A stretch of 64,000 bases of DNA from Artocarpus heterophyllus (GCA_025403435.1 CM046351.1:25509730-25573729), one strand, 5' to 3'. Counted from the stretch's first letter, positions 1 to 10,369 are shown. Notes: generated by a model not told the origin, from the letters alone. Translations and numbers: made by a program.

Positions 1-1
1 C

Positions 2-1912
2 ATGTTTGTAGGATATCCAAAAGGGACTAAAGGGGGTTATTTTTATAACCCTAAGGAAAATAAAGTCGTGATTTCAACTAATGCAACTTTCCTTGAGGAG
101 AGTTACATGGACGACTTTAAACCTCGAAACAAAGTGGTGCTTGAGGAGTTAAGGGGTGATTTGTTCGCTCCGGAGGTTCCGAACGAAACCATTCCGATCG
201 GTGTAGAAAAACCAAACAAACCTGAACAACAATCTCAAGGGCTTCGGCGTAGTGGGAGGATCGGGCGTCAACCTGAGAGGTATATGTTCAACGGGGAGGT
301 CTTTTTGGCTGAACCGAATGAACATGATAGGGATCCTTATACTTACGCAGAAGCTATGGAGGATGTTGATTCAAGACTCTGGACAGAGGCCATGAACATA
401 GAGATGAAGTCTATGGAGACTAATCGCGTCTGGGAGCTTGTAGATCTTCCCGAAGGGGTAAAACCCATAGGGTATAAGTGGATCTGCAAGAGGAAAAGAG
501 GAGTGGATGGAAAGGTCGAAACCTTTAAGGCTAGACTGGTAGCTAAGGGTTATACGCAAAAGGAAGGAATCGATTATGAAGAAACCTTTTCGCCTGTAGC
601 CATGTTTAAGTCCATCTGGATTCTCTTATTCATAGCTACCACTCTCGACTACGAGATTTGGCAGATGGATGTCAAGACGGCTTTTCTGAATGGCTATCTT
701 GATGAGTCCATTTATATGGAACAACCAGACGGGTTCAAGGTCGCGGGTCAAGAGGATAAGGTTTGTAAGCTGCTAAAGTCTATTTATGGACTTAAGCAGG
801 CTTCTCGTTCTTGGAACATAAGATTTGATCAAGTGATCAAGACTTATGGGTTCTCACAAAATGTAGATGAACCATGTGTTTACAAACACATTAAGGATGA
901 GAATGTGGTTTTTCTACTGCTCTATGTAGATGACATTCTGCTAATTGGCAATGACGTTGGGGCATTGTCATCAGTCAAATTATGGTTGACCAAGCAGTTT
1001 GACATGAAGGACTTAGGTGAGGCTAATTTTGTTCTCGGTATCCAGATCATTCGAGATAGGAAGAACAAAATGATAACTTTATCACAGGTCGGCTACATAG
1101 ATAAAATTCTCAGGAGGTTTGCAATGCATGATTCCAAGAAAGGTGGGCAGCCATCTAGGTCTGGAATTACTCTTTCTAAGAAAGACTCTCCAAAGTCTTA
1201 TGAAGAAAGAGAATACATGAAGAATGTGCCTTATGCTTCGGCAGTGGGTAGTCTTATGTATGCCATGCTTTGCACTCGACCGGATATTAGCTATTCGATC
1301 GGGATTGTAAGTCGATTTCAGGCAGATCCAGGACTGAACCATTGGGTTGCGGTAAAGCATATTTTCAAGTACCTGAGAAGGACTCGAGGGTATATGCTTG
1401 TGTATTCGGGTAAGGAATTGACTCCTCTAGGATACACTGATTCGGATTTTTAATTCTGTCTGGATTCTAGGAAATCGACTTTGGGGTTTGTGTTTACTCT
1501 GAGCGGCGGTGCCATCAGTTGGAGAAGTGCAAAGCAAGATTGCACTTCGGGTTCAACGATGGAGGCCGAGTATGTGGCAACTAGTGATGCTTCGAAAGAA
1601 GCAGTGTGGCTCCGCAAGTTCCTTGGGGATCTTGAGGTAGTTTCTAGTATGGATAAAGCGGTATCACTGTACTGTGATAACAGTGCGGCGGTAGCTAATG
1701 CTAAGGAACCAAGATTTCACAAGAAGAGTAAGCATATTGATCGAAAGTATCATGTGATAAAGGACTTCGTTGAGGGCGGGTATGTCACGGTGTGCAAGAT
1801 CGCGTCAGAGGACAATTTAGCTGATCCATTTATGAAGACACTTACTGGGAGAGTCTTCGAGAGGCATGTGGAAGCTATGGGGATGCGAAATTTGCTGTAT
1901 TTACTCACTTAG
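2..1912 (+). pseudogene. copia pol fragment: integrase tail, reverse transcriptase, RNase H, with one in-frame stop
   Basis: One reading frame runs from the window edge to the TAG at 1910-1912, broken only by TAA at 1451-1453. Residues 1-50 are the integrase C-terminal tail (GYPKGTKGGYFYNP). The reverse transcriptase spans about 143-385, with TAFLNG near 226, [11 protein letters not shown] near 261 and the catalytic YVDD at 308-311. RNase H begins at GYTDSDF, immediately before the stop, and continues in the same frame through a SSTMEAEY motif to the end. The stop is one C-to-T change from a glutamine codon, the type of change expected from deaminated methylcytosine. There is no frameshift. 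The fragment would encode the replication enzymes of the element but is not functional as a whole. Confidence 0.93.
1451..1453 (+). other. in-frame nonsense codon in copia pol
   Basis: TAA lies in the RNase H domain directly after the conserved DSDF. The reading frame on both sides is the same (the next methionine at 1481 is 30 nt downstream, in frame), so this is a point nonsense change and not a frameshift. Confidence 0.85.
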
Positions 1913-1915
1913 TGC

Positions 1916-1926
1916 AAGTGGGAGAT
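1916..1926 (+). other. polypurine tract of copia family A
   Basis: AAGTGGGAGAT sits directly against the LTR start TGTTAG and 4 nt after the pol stop codon. This is the plus-strand primer site for reverse transcription. The same 11 bases occur on the minus strand at 31014-31024, beside the 3' LTR of the second copia element. Confidence 0.85.
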
Positions 1927-2074
1927 TGTTAGACATGTATGCCCTAAGGAGTAAAAATGTAATACGTTTTTGGAGACATTTTTATCAATAAAGAATTTAT
2001 TCTTTTATATATACCAAATCTTGTCCTCTTTACGTTCATATTTATTGAATGTATGATAAGCAAACAATAGTCTG

Positions 2075-2154
2075 AGACTGTCAGTCTAAACCTTAAGAAT
2101 TGGGCATATGATGGGATGATTATGCGGAAGGCACAATTCTTAAGGTGACAGTCT
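2075..2154. repeat. interrupted inverted repeat near the 5' end of the LTR
   Basis: AGACTGTCA (2075-2083) and CCTTAAGAATT (2091-2101) are answered in reverse order by AATTCTTAAGG (2135-2145) and TGACAGTCT (2146-2154). Seven extra bases interrupt the left arm. A related, slightly degraded copy is present in the solo LTR at about 6040-6120. It could fold in RNA or serve as a paired protein-binding site. Confidence 0.7.
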
Positions 2155-3362
2155 AAAACATATGATCCGCAATTGAGGGAATAAGATTGGGCGCTTTATT
2201 CATGTAAAGATTGTTATGTTGTCTATATCCCTTTTGGAGATGGTTTGTCTTGACCATCGGAGTTGGACTTCGTGAATAGAAACATTGGCACGTTGTCATA
2301 GGTAACGATGTGTAGGATCGGGACATAAAGTGAATTGATTTGGATTAATAATTCTGTCTTGGCAAATCGATTCACTTTAGACAGTCATTTATATTGTATC
2401 TTAATCCTGAGATGAATAGTGGGCTCGTTGTCTCGACTTGTGTCTTTTGATGTACCAATGGGTGACTCCCACATCTCTATAGTGGTATGCATGCCCGTAT
2501 GTTGGAGGCATGACTCTTGATAGCGTAGACTTGTTATTCATAGATATAGAATCCATAGCTCCTCTTTAGGAGTAATGATATCTTATTATATGTGTTGTCT
2601 TGTAATTGGAGAACTGGAGCGCTCAACCATTTGGATACATAGGTGTAACCGAATTGTATACTATCTTTGGATGGTAAGTTTTCTAATGGTGAGACAATGG
2701 AACGTAAGATAAAAATAATTGGGAAGGTAAGACAGAACTTGTCCTTAAGCCGATTGTGGATAATCATATGGTGATGCGATACACTATGATATGTCATGGA
2801 GACTTAGCTACACGAGCTTCGTAATTCTATAAAGTTCGAGAGTGCAGCTCCAAGCTTTTAGTGCAGTAGCGTTGGAGTTGATAATTGTGAAATGTATATC
2901 GAGGATATTGGGTTTCGTAATTATCATGAGCTTGAACTTTGTAGGTCCATTTTGGTCCCCTTTGCTAGCTCACAAAGTCTTGTAACGACACGGCGTGCTT
3001 TTCCAATAATTGGTGACTTATGTCGGATTTATTAGATTGGTTTAAAATTTGTAAGAATCAAATAATTCATGTCTGTTTATTGGTTGAATTGATTTTGTAA
3101 GAAATTAGTTCAAGATAAACTTGTTGAATTATTGCGATCAGATAATTCTTGTCTGTTTATTGGTTGATTTAATTTTGGATAAATTAGATCAAGATAAACT
3201 TGTAGAATTATTGTGAATTGATTTATTTTCTTAGAGATTATCTTGATATAGTTTGTTTTGATCAGATAACTTCTCTATTGGGTTATTTGAATCAAAACTG
3301 AGACTTTATCCTTTAAAATCTCGGGTGGAAAATAAAAGATTCGCGGAAATTTTTCTCGGGAG

Positions 3363-3418
3363 TTCGGCCTGCCGAATGACGTAGTCGGCCTGTCGAACTG
3401 AATGTTCGGCCTGCCGAT
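3363..3418. promoter_or_regulatory. three palindromic sites at 21-bp spacing, upstream of the LTR TATA box
   Basis: TTCGGCCTGCCGAA (3363-3376), TCGGCCTGTCGA (3385-3396) and TTCGGCCTGCCGAT (3405-3418) are near-identical inverted-repeat sites whose equivalent positions are 3363, 3384 and 3405, exactly 21 bp apart. They lie about 120 bp upstream of the TATA box. The solo LTR has four degenerate units at the equivalent place. The placement suggests repeated binding of a dimeric factor on one face of the helix; that role is inferred. Confidence 0.6.
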
Positions 3419-3537
3419 CAGCGGTAGATAAGATTACGCATTTTCACATGGATCTTATCAGATATTGATCCAAACTTGATTCTGTTTTCGAGTTTTTGAT
3501 ACCTAATCTGATATGGACTGACCCCAAGACCAATATC

Positions 3538-3545
3538 TATATAAA
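3538..3545 (+). promoter_or_regulatory. TATA box of copia family A LTR
   Basis: TATATAAA followed by GGGAGTGAG; the corresponding TATAAAAA at 7789-7796 in the solo LTR is followed by the same GGGAGTGAG. Transcription of the element would start about 25-35 bp downstream. Confidence 0.65.
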
Positions 3546-4781
3546 GGGAGTGAGTCTCATGATTTACTTAGAGCAATAGAGATTAATTTGAGAGATTAAG
3601 AGTGATACTCTTCTTGTGAGCATCTGAAAACTCCCTGAGAGCTTTTGTTCACAAATCACGAACACTAGCTTTGGGTTCTCTCTGTTGGTTGGAAGAAGAG
3701 TCACCGGTGGAAGAGCTGTACGTGTGAGCCCACACTCACTCCGGTTGTGGATAGAGAATAGCAAAGAAGACCGGTTGGTTGAGGCTCTTCTGGAACGTTA
3801 CTTCTCTACACGGATTGCGGAGGTTCTTCGGCACACTGAGGTTAGTAAGATCTGTTTAATTTATACATATAACATGTCAAACTTGTGTTTTAGAAATTAT
3901 TCTGATGAAAAATTTTAAAATTCCGTTGCGTACTTTGTTTCCAACACTTTTAACATACTAATATAAAAATGCAAAAATTTTAATTAAACACATTAGTTTT
4001 ATGTTTGTTCTCAAATAAACATATTTTTATTTTAGAATTTAAGTTTTAATGCATTTCTCTAAGCATAACATCTAACCACCAATTATCTAATTGAGAAATA
4101 ACAAAATATTTTGTGTTAACATCCAAATTTGAAAGACATGTTAAAATTTAGCTTGTGTTTTTTTCTTCTTCTTTTTTAACAAATCTCAATATCAATTACA
4201 ATATGTGCTAAAATATTAAAACGAGAAACGGTTTTTAGTCAGACACATACAAAATGTGTAGTTTGAAAAGGTTACACTAAACAATGTTTATATAGGGACA
4301 TATTTGAGAAGAAATTATTTCAAGGAGACAATTAGAGAGAAATATTTATGATGGCCATAATTAGGAGAAAAAAATATCGACTATGAAAAAAAATGTTTAG
4401 AGAGTCGCACATGTTAAAAAAATTTTCACCAAACAGTAGATTAGTAAAAAAAAAAAAAAAAAAAAAACTTTAATAAGGCGCATTTAGAAACATAAGACTT
4501 TAATAAAATAAACAAAAAAGTAGAATTATCAAAAATATATGTTCTAATTAAAACATGTGTTTTGTTCAAATGCCTGTGCGTGTGTTATAAGAAAAATAAA
4601 TTAGCATTGAAATTAGAAAAAAGACGTGGTTATGTATGTCATCTTTGATAAAATAATATTTTAAAGGATATAAGAAAATATATAAGTGATGTCATATTTG
4701 AGAAAAAAAATTATAGCATGATAGATACAAATTAAAGGAAATAAGTATTTTAATGAGACTCATCTTAAAATGAAAGATATA

Positions 4782-4938
4782 GGGGCCATTTGGTATTTTT
4801 TTTAAAATAGGTAAAAATGTTTTGTTTTAAAAAATGAGAATTTTTTTTAAAATTATGCTGAGAATATTTTTAAAATAGTTACCTCGAAAGTGTGTGAAAA
4901 TATTTTCAAAAATTCTAAGAACAAAAAGAAACGAGGCC
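4782..4938. mobile_element. MITE, family D copy 1
   Basis: The stretch from GGGGCCATTTGGTATT to AACGAGGCC matches 42335-42493 in reverse orientation over nearly its full length. Both have GGCC-type ends and internal near-complementary halves rich in AAAATGTTTT. This fits a short non-autonomous DNA transposon with long terminal inverted repeats. The superfamily is not certain. Confidence 0.6.
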
Positions 4939-5149
4939 ATAAAAATTGTACATGAAAAAATATCACAAATGAATAGGAAAGAAAAAGCAACTTGGAGTAA
5001 AAGTAAAGATATAAAAACAAAAACTAAAACAACAAATAAAAAAGAAAAATTAAAAAAATTAAAAAGGATGGAAGAAACAGGAACGAAACACCAAACATGT
5101 GGAGAGAGCACATATTAAGTATATTTTCTTACCTTCAAACAGATTAAGA

Positions 5150-5171
5150 GGGGGGGGGGGGGGGGGGGGGG
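5150..5171 (+). repeat. G homopolymer, 22 bases
   Basis: An uninterrupted run of 22 G in a region otherwise dominated by A and T. Long G runs are rare in plant DNA, mutate quickly, and can fold into G-quadruplexes. The exact length is uncertain in any assembly. Confidence 0.9.
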
Positions 5172-5229
5172 TGTTGGGGTTCAAGAAGAAGTAATAAAAA
5201 AAACAATGAAAAAAGAAAGGAAAGGCAAA

Positions 5230-5400
5230 AAAAAAGAAGATTTTTTAAAATAAAAATATGTTGATGATACACATTAATATAAATAATTACAAGAGGGGAA
5301 AAACATAAATGAAAAAAGTTGGGGAAGAAAAGAAAGACAAAATGCAAACGAAAGCAACAAAAATAAAAAAGAAAGAGGATACATATCAAGCGCACACATC
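5230..5400. repeat. A-rich dispersed repeat, copy 1
   Basis: The order of motifs AGATTTTTTAAAA, TTGATGATACAC, AAAAACAT(A)AATG, AAAGTTGGGGAAGAAA, ATGCAAAC and CATATCAAG is repeated at about 9685-9870 with similar spacing. The two are diverged copies of one sequence, not chance low complexity. The source element is unknown. Confidence 0.55.
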
Positions 5401-5883
5401 AAGTGCACTTTCTCACTTTTATATATGTTAAAAATTACTTCACAGCTCTACTTTTATATATATATAGAGACAGCACATATTAAGTACACTTTTTTACTTT
5501 GGATAAATAAGGGGAAAAAACAAGAAAGGAGAAAAGGAAAAATAAACACAATGACAAAATTGTTAGGATAGAAGACTTTAAAACGTGCAATGTTTTTTTA
5601 CAAGACATATTTATAAATAAATAAAATAAATTTTTTATTATATTTATATGCATGTATTTTGAATACATACTTTGAGAATGATAATTAAAATGATCAGTAA
5701 TATAGAATTAATTATTACAATAAATTATTCAATTAAAGTATAGAATCTTTAACTAAACGTTACTAGTGAAGGTCATTTCTATTAATAATGAGGCAGTCTT
5801 ATCCCAAACTGTTAATATAGTGAGTCATTAAGTAAGTGCATTGTACAATTATATGGGATCGAGACATGATGTGAAATGAATAG

Positions 5884-5888
5884 CTAAT
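5884..5888 (+). repeat. target site duplication CTAAT (left)
   Basis: CTAAT immediately precedes the LTR start TGTTAGACG and is repeated exactly at 8188-8192. Five bases is the usual duplication size for copia integration. Confidence 0.9.
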
Positions 5889-6516
5889 TGTTAGACGTGT
5901 ATGCCCTAAGGAGTAAAAATGTAATATGTTTTTGAAGACATTTTTATCAATAAAGAATTTATTTATTGCTTATATATCAAATCTTGTCCTCTTTACGTTC
6001 ATATTTGTTGAATGTATGTTAAGCAAACAATAGTTTGAGACTGTCGGTATAAACCTTTAAGAATTAGACATATGATGGACAGATTATACGAAAGACATGA
6101 TTCTTAAGGTGACAGTCTAAATCATAAGATCCGCAATCGAGGAAATAAATTTGAGCGCTTTATTCATGTAAAGATTGTTATATTGTCTATATCCCTATTT
6201 GGAGATGGTTTGTCTTGACCATCAGAGGTGGACTACGTGAATGGAAACATTGGCATATTGTCATAGGTGACGATGTGTTGGATCGGGACATAAAGTGAAT
6301 TGATTTGGATTAATAATTCTGTCTTGGCAAATCGATTCACTTTAGATAATTATTTGTATTGTATCTCAATCCTGAGATGAATAGTGGGTTCGTTGTCTTG
6401 ACTTGTGTCTTTTGATTACCAAAGGGTGACACCTACATTTTAATAGTGGTATGCATGCCAGTACGTTAGAAGCATGACTTTTGATAGTGTAGACTGTTAT
6501 TCATAGATATGAAATC

Positions 6517-6714
6517 CATAGCTCTTCTTTAGGAGTAGTGATATCCTCTTATATGCGTTATCCTGTAACTAAAAAACTAGAGCGCACAACCATTTGGATA
6601 CATAAGTGTAACCAACATAGCTCCTCTTTAGAAGTAGTGATATCCTCTTATATGCGTTATCCTGTAACTAAAAAACTAGAGCACTCAACCATTTGGATAC
6701 ATAAGTGTAACCAA
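6517..6714 (+). repeat. 99-bp tandem duplication inside the solo LTR
   Basis: Two adjacent units, each starting CATAGCTC (6517 and 6616) and ending GTGTAACCAA, differ at only a few bases. The LTR at 1927-3946 has one unit at the equivalent place, so the duplication arose in this copy or its immediate lineage. Confidence 0.85.
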
Positions 6715-7164
6715 ATGGTATATCGTCTTTAGATGGTAAATTTTTCGATGGTGAGATAATAGAACGTAAGATAAAAATAATCAGGAAGGTAAGACAAAAC
6801 TTGTCCTTAAGCCGATTATGGATAACCCTATGGGGATACGATACACTATGATATGTCATGGAGACTTAGCTATACGGGCTTCGTAATTCTATATAGTTTG
6901 AGAGTGCAGCTCTAAGCTTTTAGTGAAGTAGCGTTGGAGTTGATAATTATGAAATGTATATCTGGGATATTGGGTTTCATAATTATCGGAAGCTTGAACT
7001 ATATAGGTCCATTTGGTCCCCTTTGCTAGCTCACAAAATCCTATAACGATACGATGTGTTTTTTCAATAATTGGTGACTTATGACAGATTTATCAGATTG
7101 GCTAAAATTCGAAAGAATCAAATAATTCATGTCTGTTTATCAGTTGATTAATTTTAAATTAATT

Positions 7165-7430
7165 CAAGATAAATTATGAAATTTTATGAAATTTTTATAT
7201 AAGTGTTATATGCAAGAGGATAGATAATTATGAAATTTTATATATAACATTTAAGGTTGCATAGATAATTATGCAACCTTAAATGTTATATATAAGTGTT
7301 ATATACAAGAGGATAATATTTGAGAATGATAATTAAAATGATCAATAATATAGAATTAATTATTATAATAAATTATTCAATTAAAGTATAGAATCTTTAA
7401 CTAAACGTTATATATAAGTGTTATATAAAC
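7165..7430. repeat. insertion in the solo LTR with a hairpin and a copy of flanking DNA
   Basis: This stretch is absent from the other LTR. It contains three copies of ATAAGTGTTATAT, a perfect inverted repeat (7238-7262 and 7271-7295, 8-nt loop), and a stretch at 7317-7408 that is nearly identical to 5668-5762 just outside the element. It is not a recognised transposon. Confidence 0.7.
7238..7295. repeat. 25-bp perfect inverted repeat with 8-nt loop
   Basis: The arms at 7238-7262 and 7271-7295 are exactly complementary; the loop is AGATAATT. The arms include TTAAGGTTGCAT and its complement. Confidence 0.85.
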
Positions 7431-7593
7431 TTGTTGAATTATCAGGAATTCATTTATTTTCCTAGAGATTATCTAGATGAAGTTGTTTTAATTAAATAAC
7501 TTCTCTATTGGGTTATTTGAATTAAAACCGAGATTTTATCCTATAGAATCTCGGGTGGAAAATAAAATATTCGCTGAAATTTTTATAGGCAGC

Positions 7594-7671
7594 TTGACAT
7601 GCCGACCCTGAGGTTCAGCCTGCTAATGGGGCAAGTTCTACACGCCGGTTAGACAGATCGGCATGCCGATC
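7594..7671. promoter_or_regulatory. four degenerate palindromic sites about 21 bp apart in the solo LTR
   Basis: Units begin at 7594, 7614, 7636 and 7657. The last, GATCGGCATGCCGATC (7656-7671), is a perfect 16-bp palindrome. The others keep part of the TTCGGC..GCCGA pattern. The final unit lies about 118 bp upstream of the TATA box, nearly the same distance as in the other LTR. Confidence 0.5.
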
Positions 7672-8187
7672 GCGCGTTAAAAAGATCACACATTTTCACG
7701 CAGATTTCATCTGATATTGATCCAAATTTGATTTTGATTCGAATTTTGAGGCATTATCTGATAATGACTGACTCTTGGACCCAACCTCTATAAAAAGGGA
7801 GTGAGTCTCATTATTGTTTAGATCAATTGAGAGATTAAGGGTGAAACTCTGATAGTGAGATTCTGAAACTCCTTGAGAGCTCTTATTCACAAATCACGAA
7901 CACCAGCTTTGGGTTCTCTCAATTGGTTGGAAGGAGAGTCACTTAGTGGAAGAGCTGTACGTATGAGCCCATACTCACTCCGATCGTGGATAAAGAATAG
8001 CAAAGAAGGCCAGTTGGTTGAGATCCTTCTAGAACGTTACTTCTCTACACTGATTAAGGAAGCTTTTCGGCATTTATAAGGTTAGTAAGATCTGGTTAAT
8101 TTATGCATATAGTATGTCAAACTTGTGTTTTGGAAAATACTCTAATATAAAAATTTTAAAATTTCGCTGCGTACTATTTTTTCAACA

Positions 8188-8192
8188 CTAAT
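8188..8192 (+). repeat. target site duplication CTAAT (right)
   Basis: Exact copy of 5884-5888, directly after the LTR end TTCAACA. Confidence 0.9.
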
Positions 8193-8199
8193 AGCTTTC

Positions 8200-9490
8200 G
8201 TAAATATAACAAGTTTTTATCACATCGACTGATGGTCATATATAAAATAATTTTAATCTTGAGTTATTAGCAGACTTATATTTATGGAGTCATGTCTTTT
8301 GATTTAAAAAGTACGAATTCGAGAATTTAACCCTATCCTTTGTATTTTGTAAGCATAGTGAAAAGTATGTAGCCGGTAATGTTAATATTACAACATGGAA
8401 TTCATTCCTTCTTCAACAAAAAATAGATAAATAATTCTCTTAAGTATTGATTCAAGTCTTCAACAAAATGAGCGCTTAATTCATAATTAAGTTCATCAAT
8501 TATTATTCATTACAGAATCAATGACACTCCAAGATGAAGAAGCAATTAGAGAAGTTAATGGATTTTACCTAGTTTTAATTATGAATTATTTATGGAGGAT
8601 CAATTTATATGCAATAACTATATCAAATGAGCAACTTTATAACATGAGTAATTATATCTATAATTTGAAGAGTGTAACTTCAAGTTTTTAGTGAAATATT
8701 GAAATTAATGAAAGAGTGATATATTAATTAATGAGCTTAATTAATATATGGGTTTTGTTGAAGCTTGAAGTTATGGATTTATTATTCCCCTATCATTCTT
8801 GTAAACATTATTTAAGCAGGTAAAATTATTGGTTTAATTGATTAATTTAGAATTATAAAATTCTAAATTAAATATTACGCAAAATAAATTAATTATTTAT
8901 TAATTTATAATTATTAAAAATTAAGTTTATTTAATAATAATAATTAATTTTAGAAGATACAGTGGCATCCACTATGTGTGGCACATACAGGCACATGGAA
9001 AGGTTCCATGTGCATTCCAAGACTTTTTCACTTTTCCTATTTTTAGTAGTTTTTAATTTTGATAAACGTAATTTATTTGAAATTGAAAATTTAAATTATG
9101 GAAACAAATAAATTTGAGTAATAAGCAATATTTTTCTCTCTCCTAACTGGTGGTTGATGTCACATACACAAATATTGTATCTATGTATGGGCCTACTGCA
9201 TAATTTTTGTCGGTTTTCCCTAGCTGTAGGGGTATGGAAAAGAGAGAAAAAGAGAAGAAATGTTCTTTCATTCCTAGTCCATTTTGCTTATGCATTGATA
9301 TTTGTGTGAGACTAAAAGGAAGTTGAGTCATCTTTAGAAACCCTAATTCCCTTCTATGCCCACAGGTCATTTGTTCAGTGTCAAGGACTAGGCGAGGAAG
9401 ACAGTGATTTCGTATAAAAAAATTTTTTTTCCGTTAGAAGATTTAAAATTTTCTTGCTTCAATTGGGTAAGCACGAATTATTATATATAT
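8200..9490 (+). repeat. decayed LTR-like sequence, distantly related to copia family A
   Basis: Part of this region follows the family A LTR in order: GAGTGTAACTTCAAG..TTTAGTG at about 8657 matches GAGTGCAGCTCCAAG..TTTAGTG at about 2849, and GAAGCTTGAAGTTATGGATTT..CCCC at about 8760 matches GAGCTTGAACTTTGTAGGTCC..CCCC at about 2928. It ends in a CTTCAATTGGGTAAGCACG stretch (about 9457) such as an LTR end region could carry. No clean ends or target duplication were found. No coding capacity is supported. Confidence 0.4.
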
Positions 9491-9499
9491 TTTTATATA

Positions 9500-10268
9500 T
9501 ATTACTCATTAAATAAATGTACTCTATAGAGTTGTTTTACCAAGGTTTTATGAAAATATTTATCATAGATGTTCCGCATCTAAACCATGATTTTTATATT
9601 TTCTCTAAAATCATTTTAGAAAACCAACAAAAAAAAGAAAATAAAAAAAAGAAAACCAACAAAAAAAAAAAAATAAAAAAAAAAAGATTTTTTAAAAATA
9701 AAATATATTGATGATATACATTTTAAATAAAAATATAAGATTATACAGGAGGAAAAAACATGAATGTATGAAAGGAGAAAAAAAAGTTAGGGAAGAAAAA
9801 AAAATGCAAACAAAAATAAGAAAAAAAAAAGAGGACACATGTCAAAAGTACATATCAAGTGGCTATAATAATTACCACATATGTGTTAAAGATAACATAG
9901 CAAAATTTAAAGTGGCTATAATAATATGTAACTTAAAAACATATCAATTATTTTAATAATTACTAAGTATAGTTATGTTATTCCTAAAACATTATGAAAA
10001 ATTCTTATATTTTCCTTCTACTCTTGTAAATATGCAATTTAGTGAATTTTTGAACAATAAAATTTGAGTGTTGAATTCAATTAACTGTATCCTCAATTTG
10101 ATTGTTATCTTAACTCTAATCCTAACCTTGACCTAAAGTCCCAACCCCAACCCTGACAACAACCTTGATCATGACTACGACACCCTGGGTCGAACTCTTC
10201 CTCATCAATGGCCTCAGCCTCTACTGTAACCTCAAAACTGGCCACGATCTCGACCCCAATATTGGCCT
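9500..10268. other. AT-rich intergenic DNA with A-rich dispersed repeat, copy 2
   Basis: About 9625-9870 is an A-rich block whose 3' part matches 5230-5400. From about 10090 to 10268 there is a C-rich stretch (CCTAACCTTGACC, CCCAACCCCAACCC) that holds no recognisable gene. The short lysine-rich ORFs are compositional. Confidence 0.6.
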
Positions 10269-10273
10269 TTCAT
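10269..10273 (+). repeat. target site duplication TTCAT (left)
   Basis: TTCAT directly precedes TGTGACACCC and is repeated at 14296-14300. Confidence 0.85.
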
Positions 10274-10369
10274 TGTGACACCCAAGAGTTTCTAATGCGG
10301 TAAAAATGCAATAAATTAATGATTATATTAAGACAAAAATACAGTTTAAGGAGAAAAATACTATATAAT

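Larger units (their letters stand above)
1..3946 (+). mobile_element. Ty1/copia LTR retrotransposon, 3' part (family A)
   Basis: The window opens inside a copia-type element read on the + strand. In order it shows the integrase C-terminal tail, reverse transcriptase, RNase H, a polypurine tract (AAGTGGGAGAT, 1916-1926) and a 3' LTR starting TGTTAGAC at 1927 and ending CCAACA at 3946. The order integrase before reverse transcriptase defines Ty1/copia. The 5' LTR, gag, protease and integrase core lie outside the window, so the target duplication (CTTTT follows at 3947) cannot be tested. The coding part carries one in-frame stop. The same LTR family appears as a solo LTR at 5889-8187. The lineage within copia was not determined. 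Confidence 0.93.
1927..3946 (+). repeat. 3' LTR of copia family A (2020 bp)
   Basis: The LTR runs from TGTTAGACATG to TTTCCAACA, with TGTT/AACA ends. At about 2.0 kb it is long for a copia LTR. It matches the solo LTR at 5889-8187 along its whole length, which fixes both ends. Features inside: an interrupted inverted repeat at 2075-2154, three short palindromic sites 21 bp apart at 3363-3418, and a TATA box at 3538-3545 (TATATAAA). The stretch after the TATA box (about 3570-3946) would be the R-U5 part. Short ORFs inside the LTR are not supported as genes. Confidence 0.9.
3952..5883. other. AT-rich intergenic DNA between two LTRs of the same family
   Basis: No gene is supported. It holds a small MITE (4782-4938), an A-rich low-complexity block (about 4940-5400) whose 3' half recurs at 9670-9870, the G22 run, and a stretch at 5668-5762 that is copied inside the neighbouring solo LTR at 7317-7408. 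Short lysine-rich ORFs here follow from the A-rich composition. Confidence 0.7.
5889..8187 (+). mobile_element. solo LTR of copia family A (2299 bp)
   Basis: It runs from TGTTAGACG to TTCAACA, is flanked by CTAAT on both sides, and has no internal retrotransposon domain. It matches the 3' LTR at 1927-3946 throughout. Solo LTRs arise by recombination between the two LTRs of a full element. It is 279 bp longer than the other LTR, explained by a 99-bp tandem duplication (6517-6714) and a roughly 265-bp insertion (about 7165-7430). The TATA box is at 7789-7796. Confidence 0.92.

Noticed and set aside
9517..9956. lysine-rich ORFs at 9517-9711 and 9708-9956
   Set aside because: They consist almost wholly of poly-A-derived Lys/Asn runs in a dispersed repeat.
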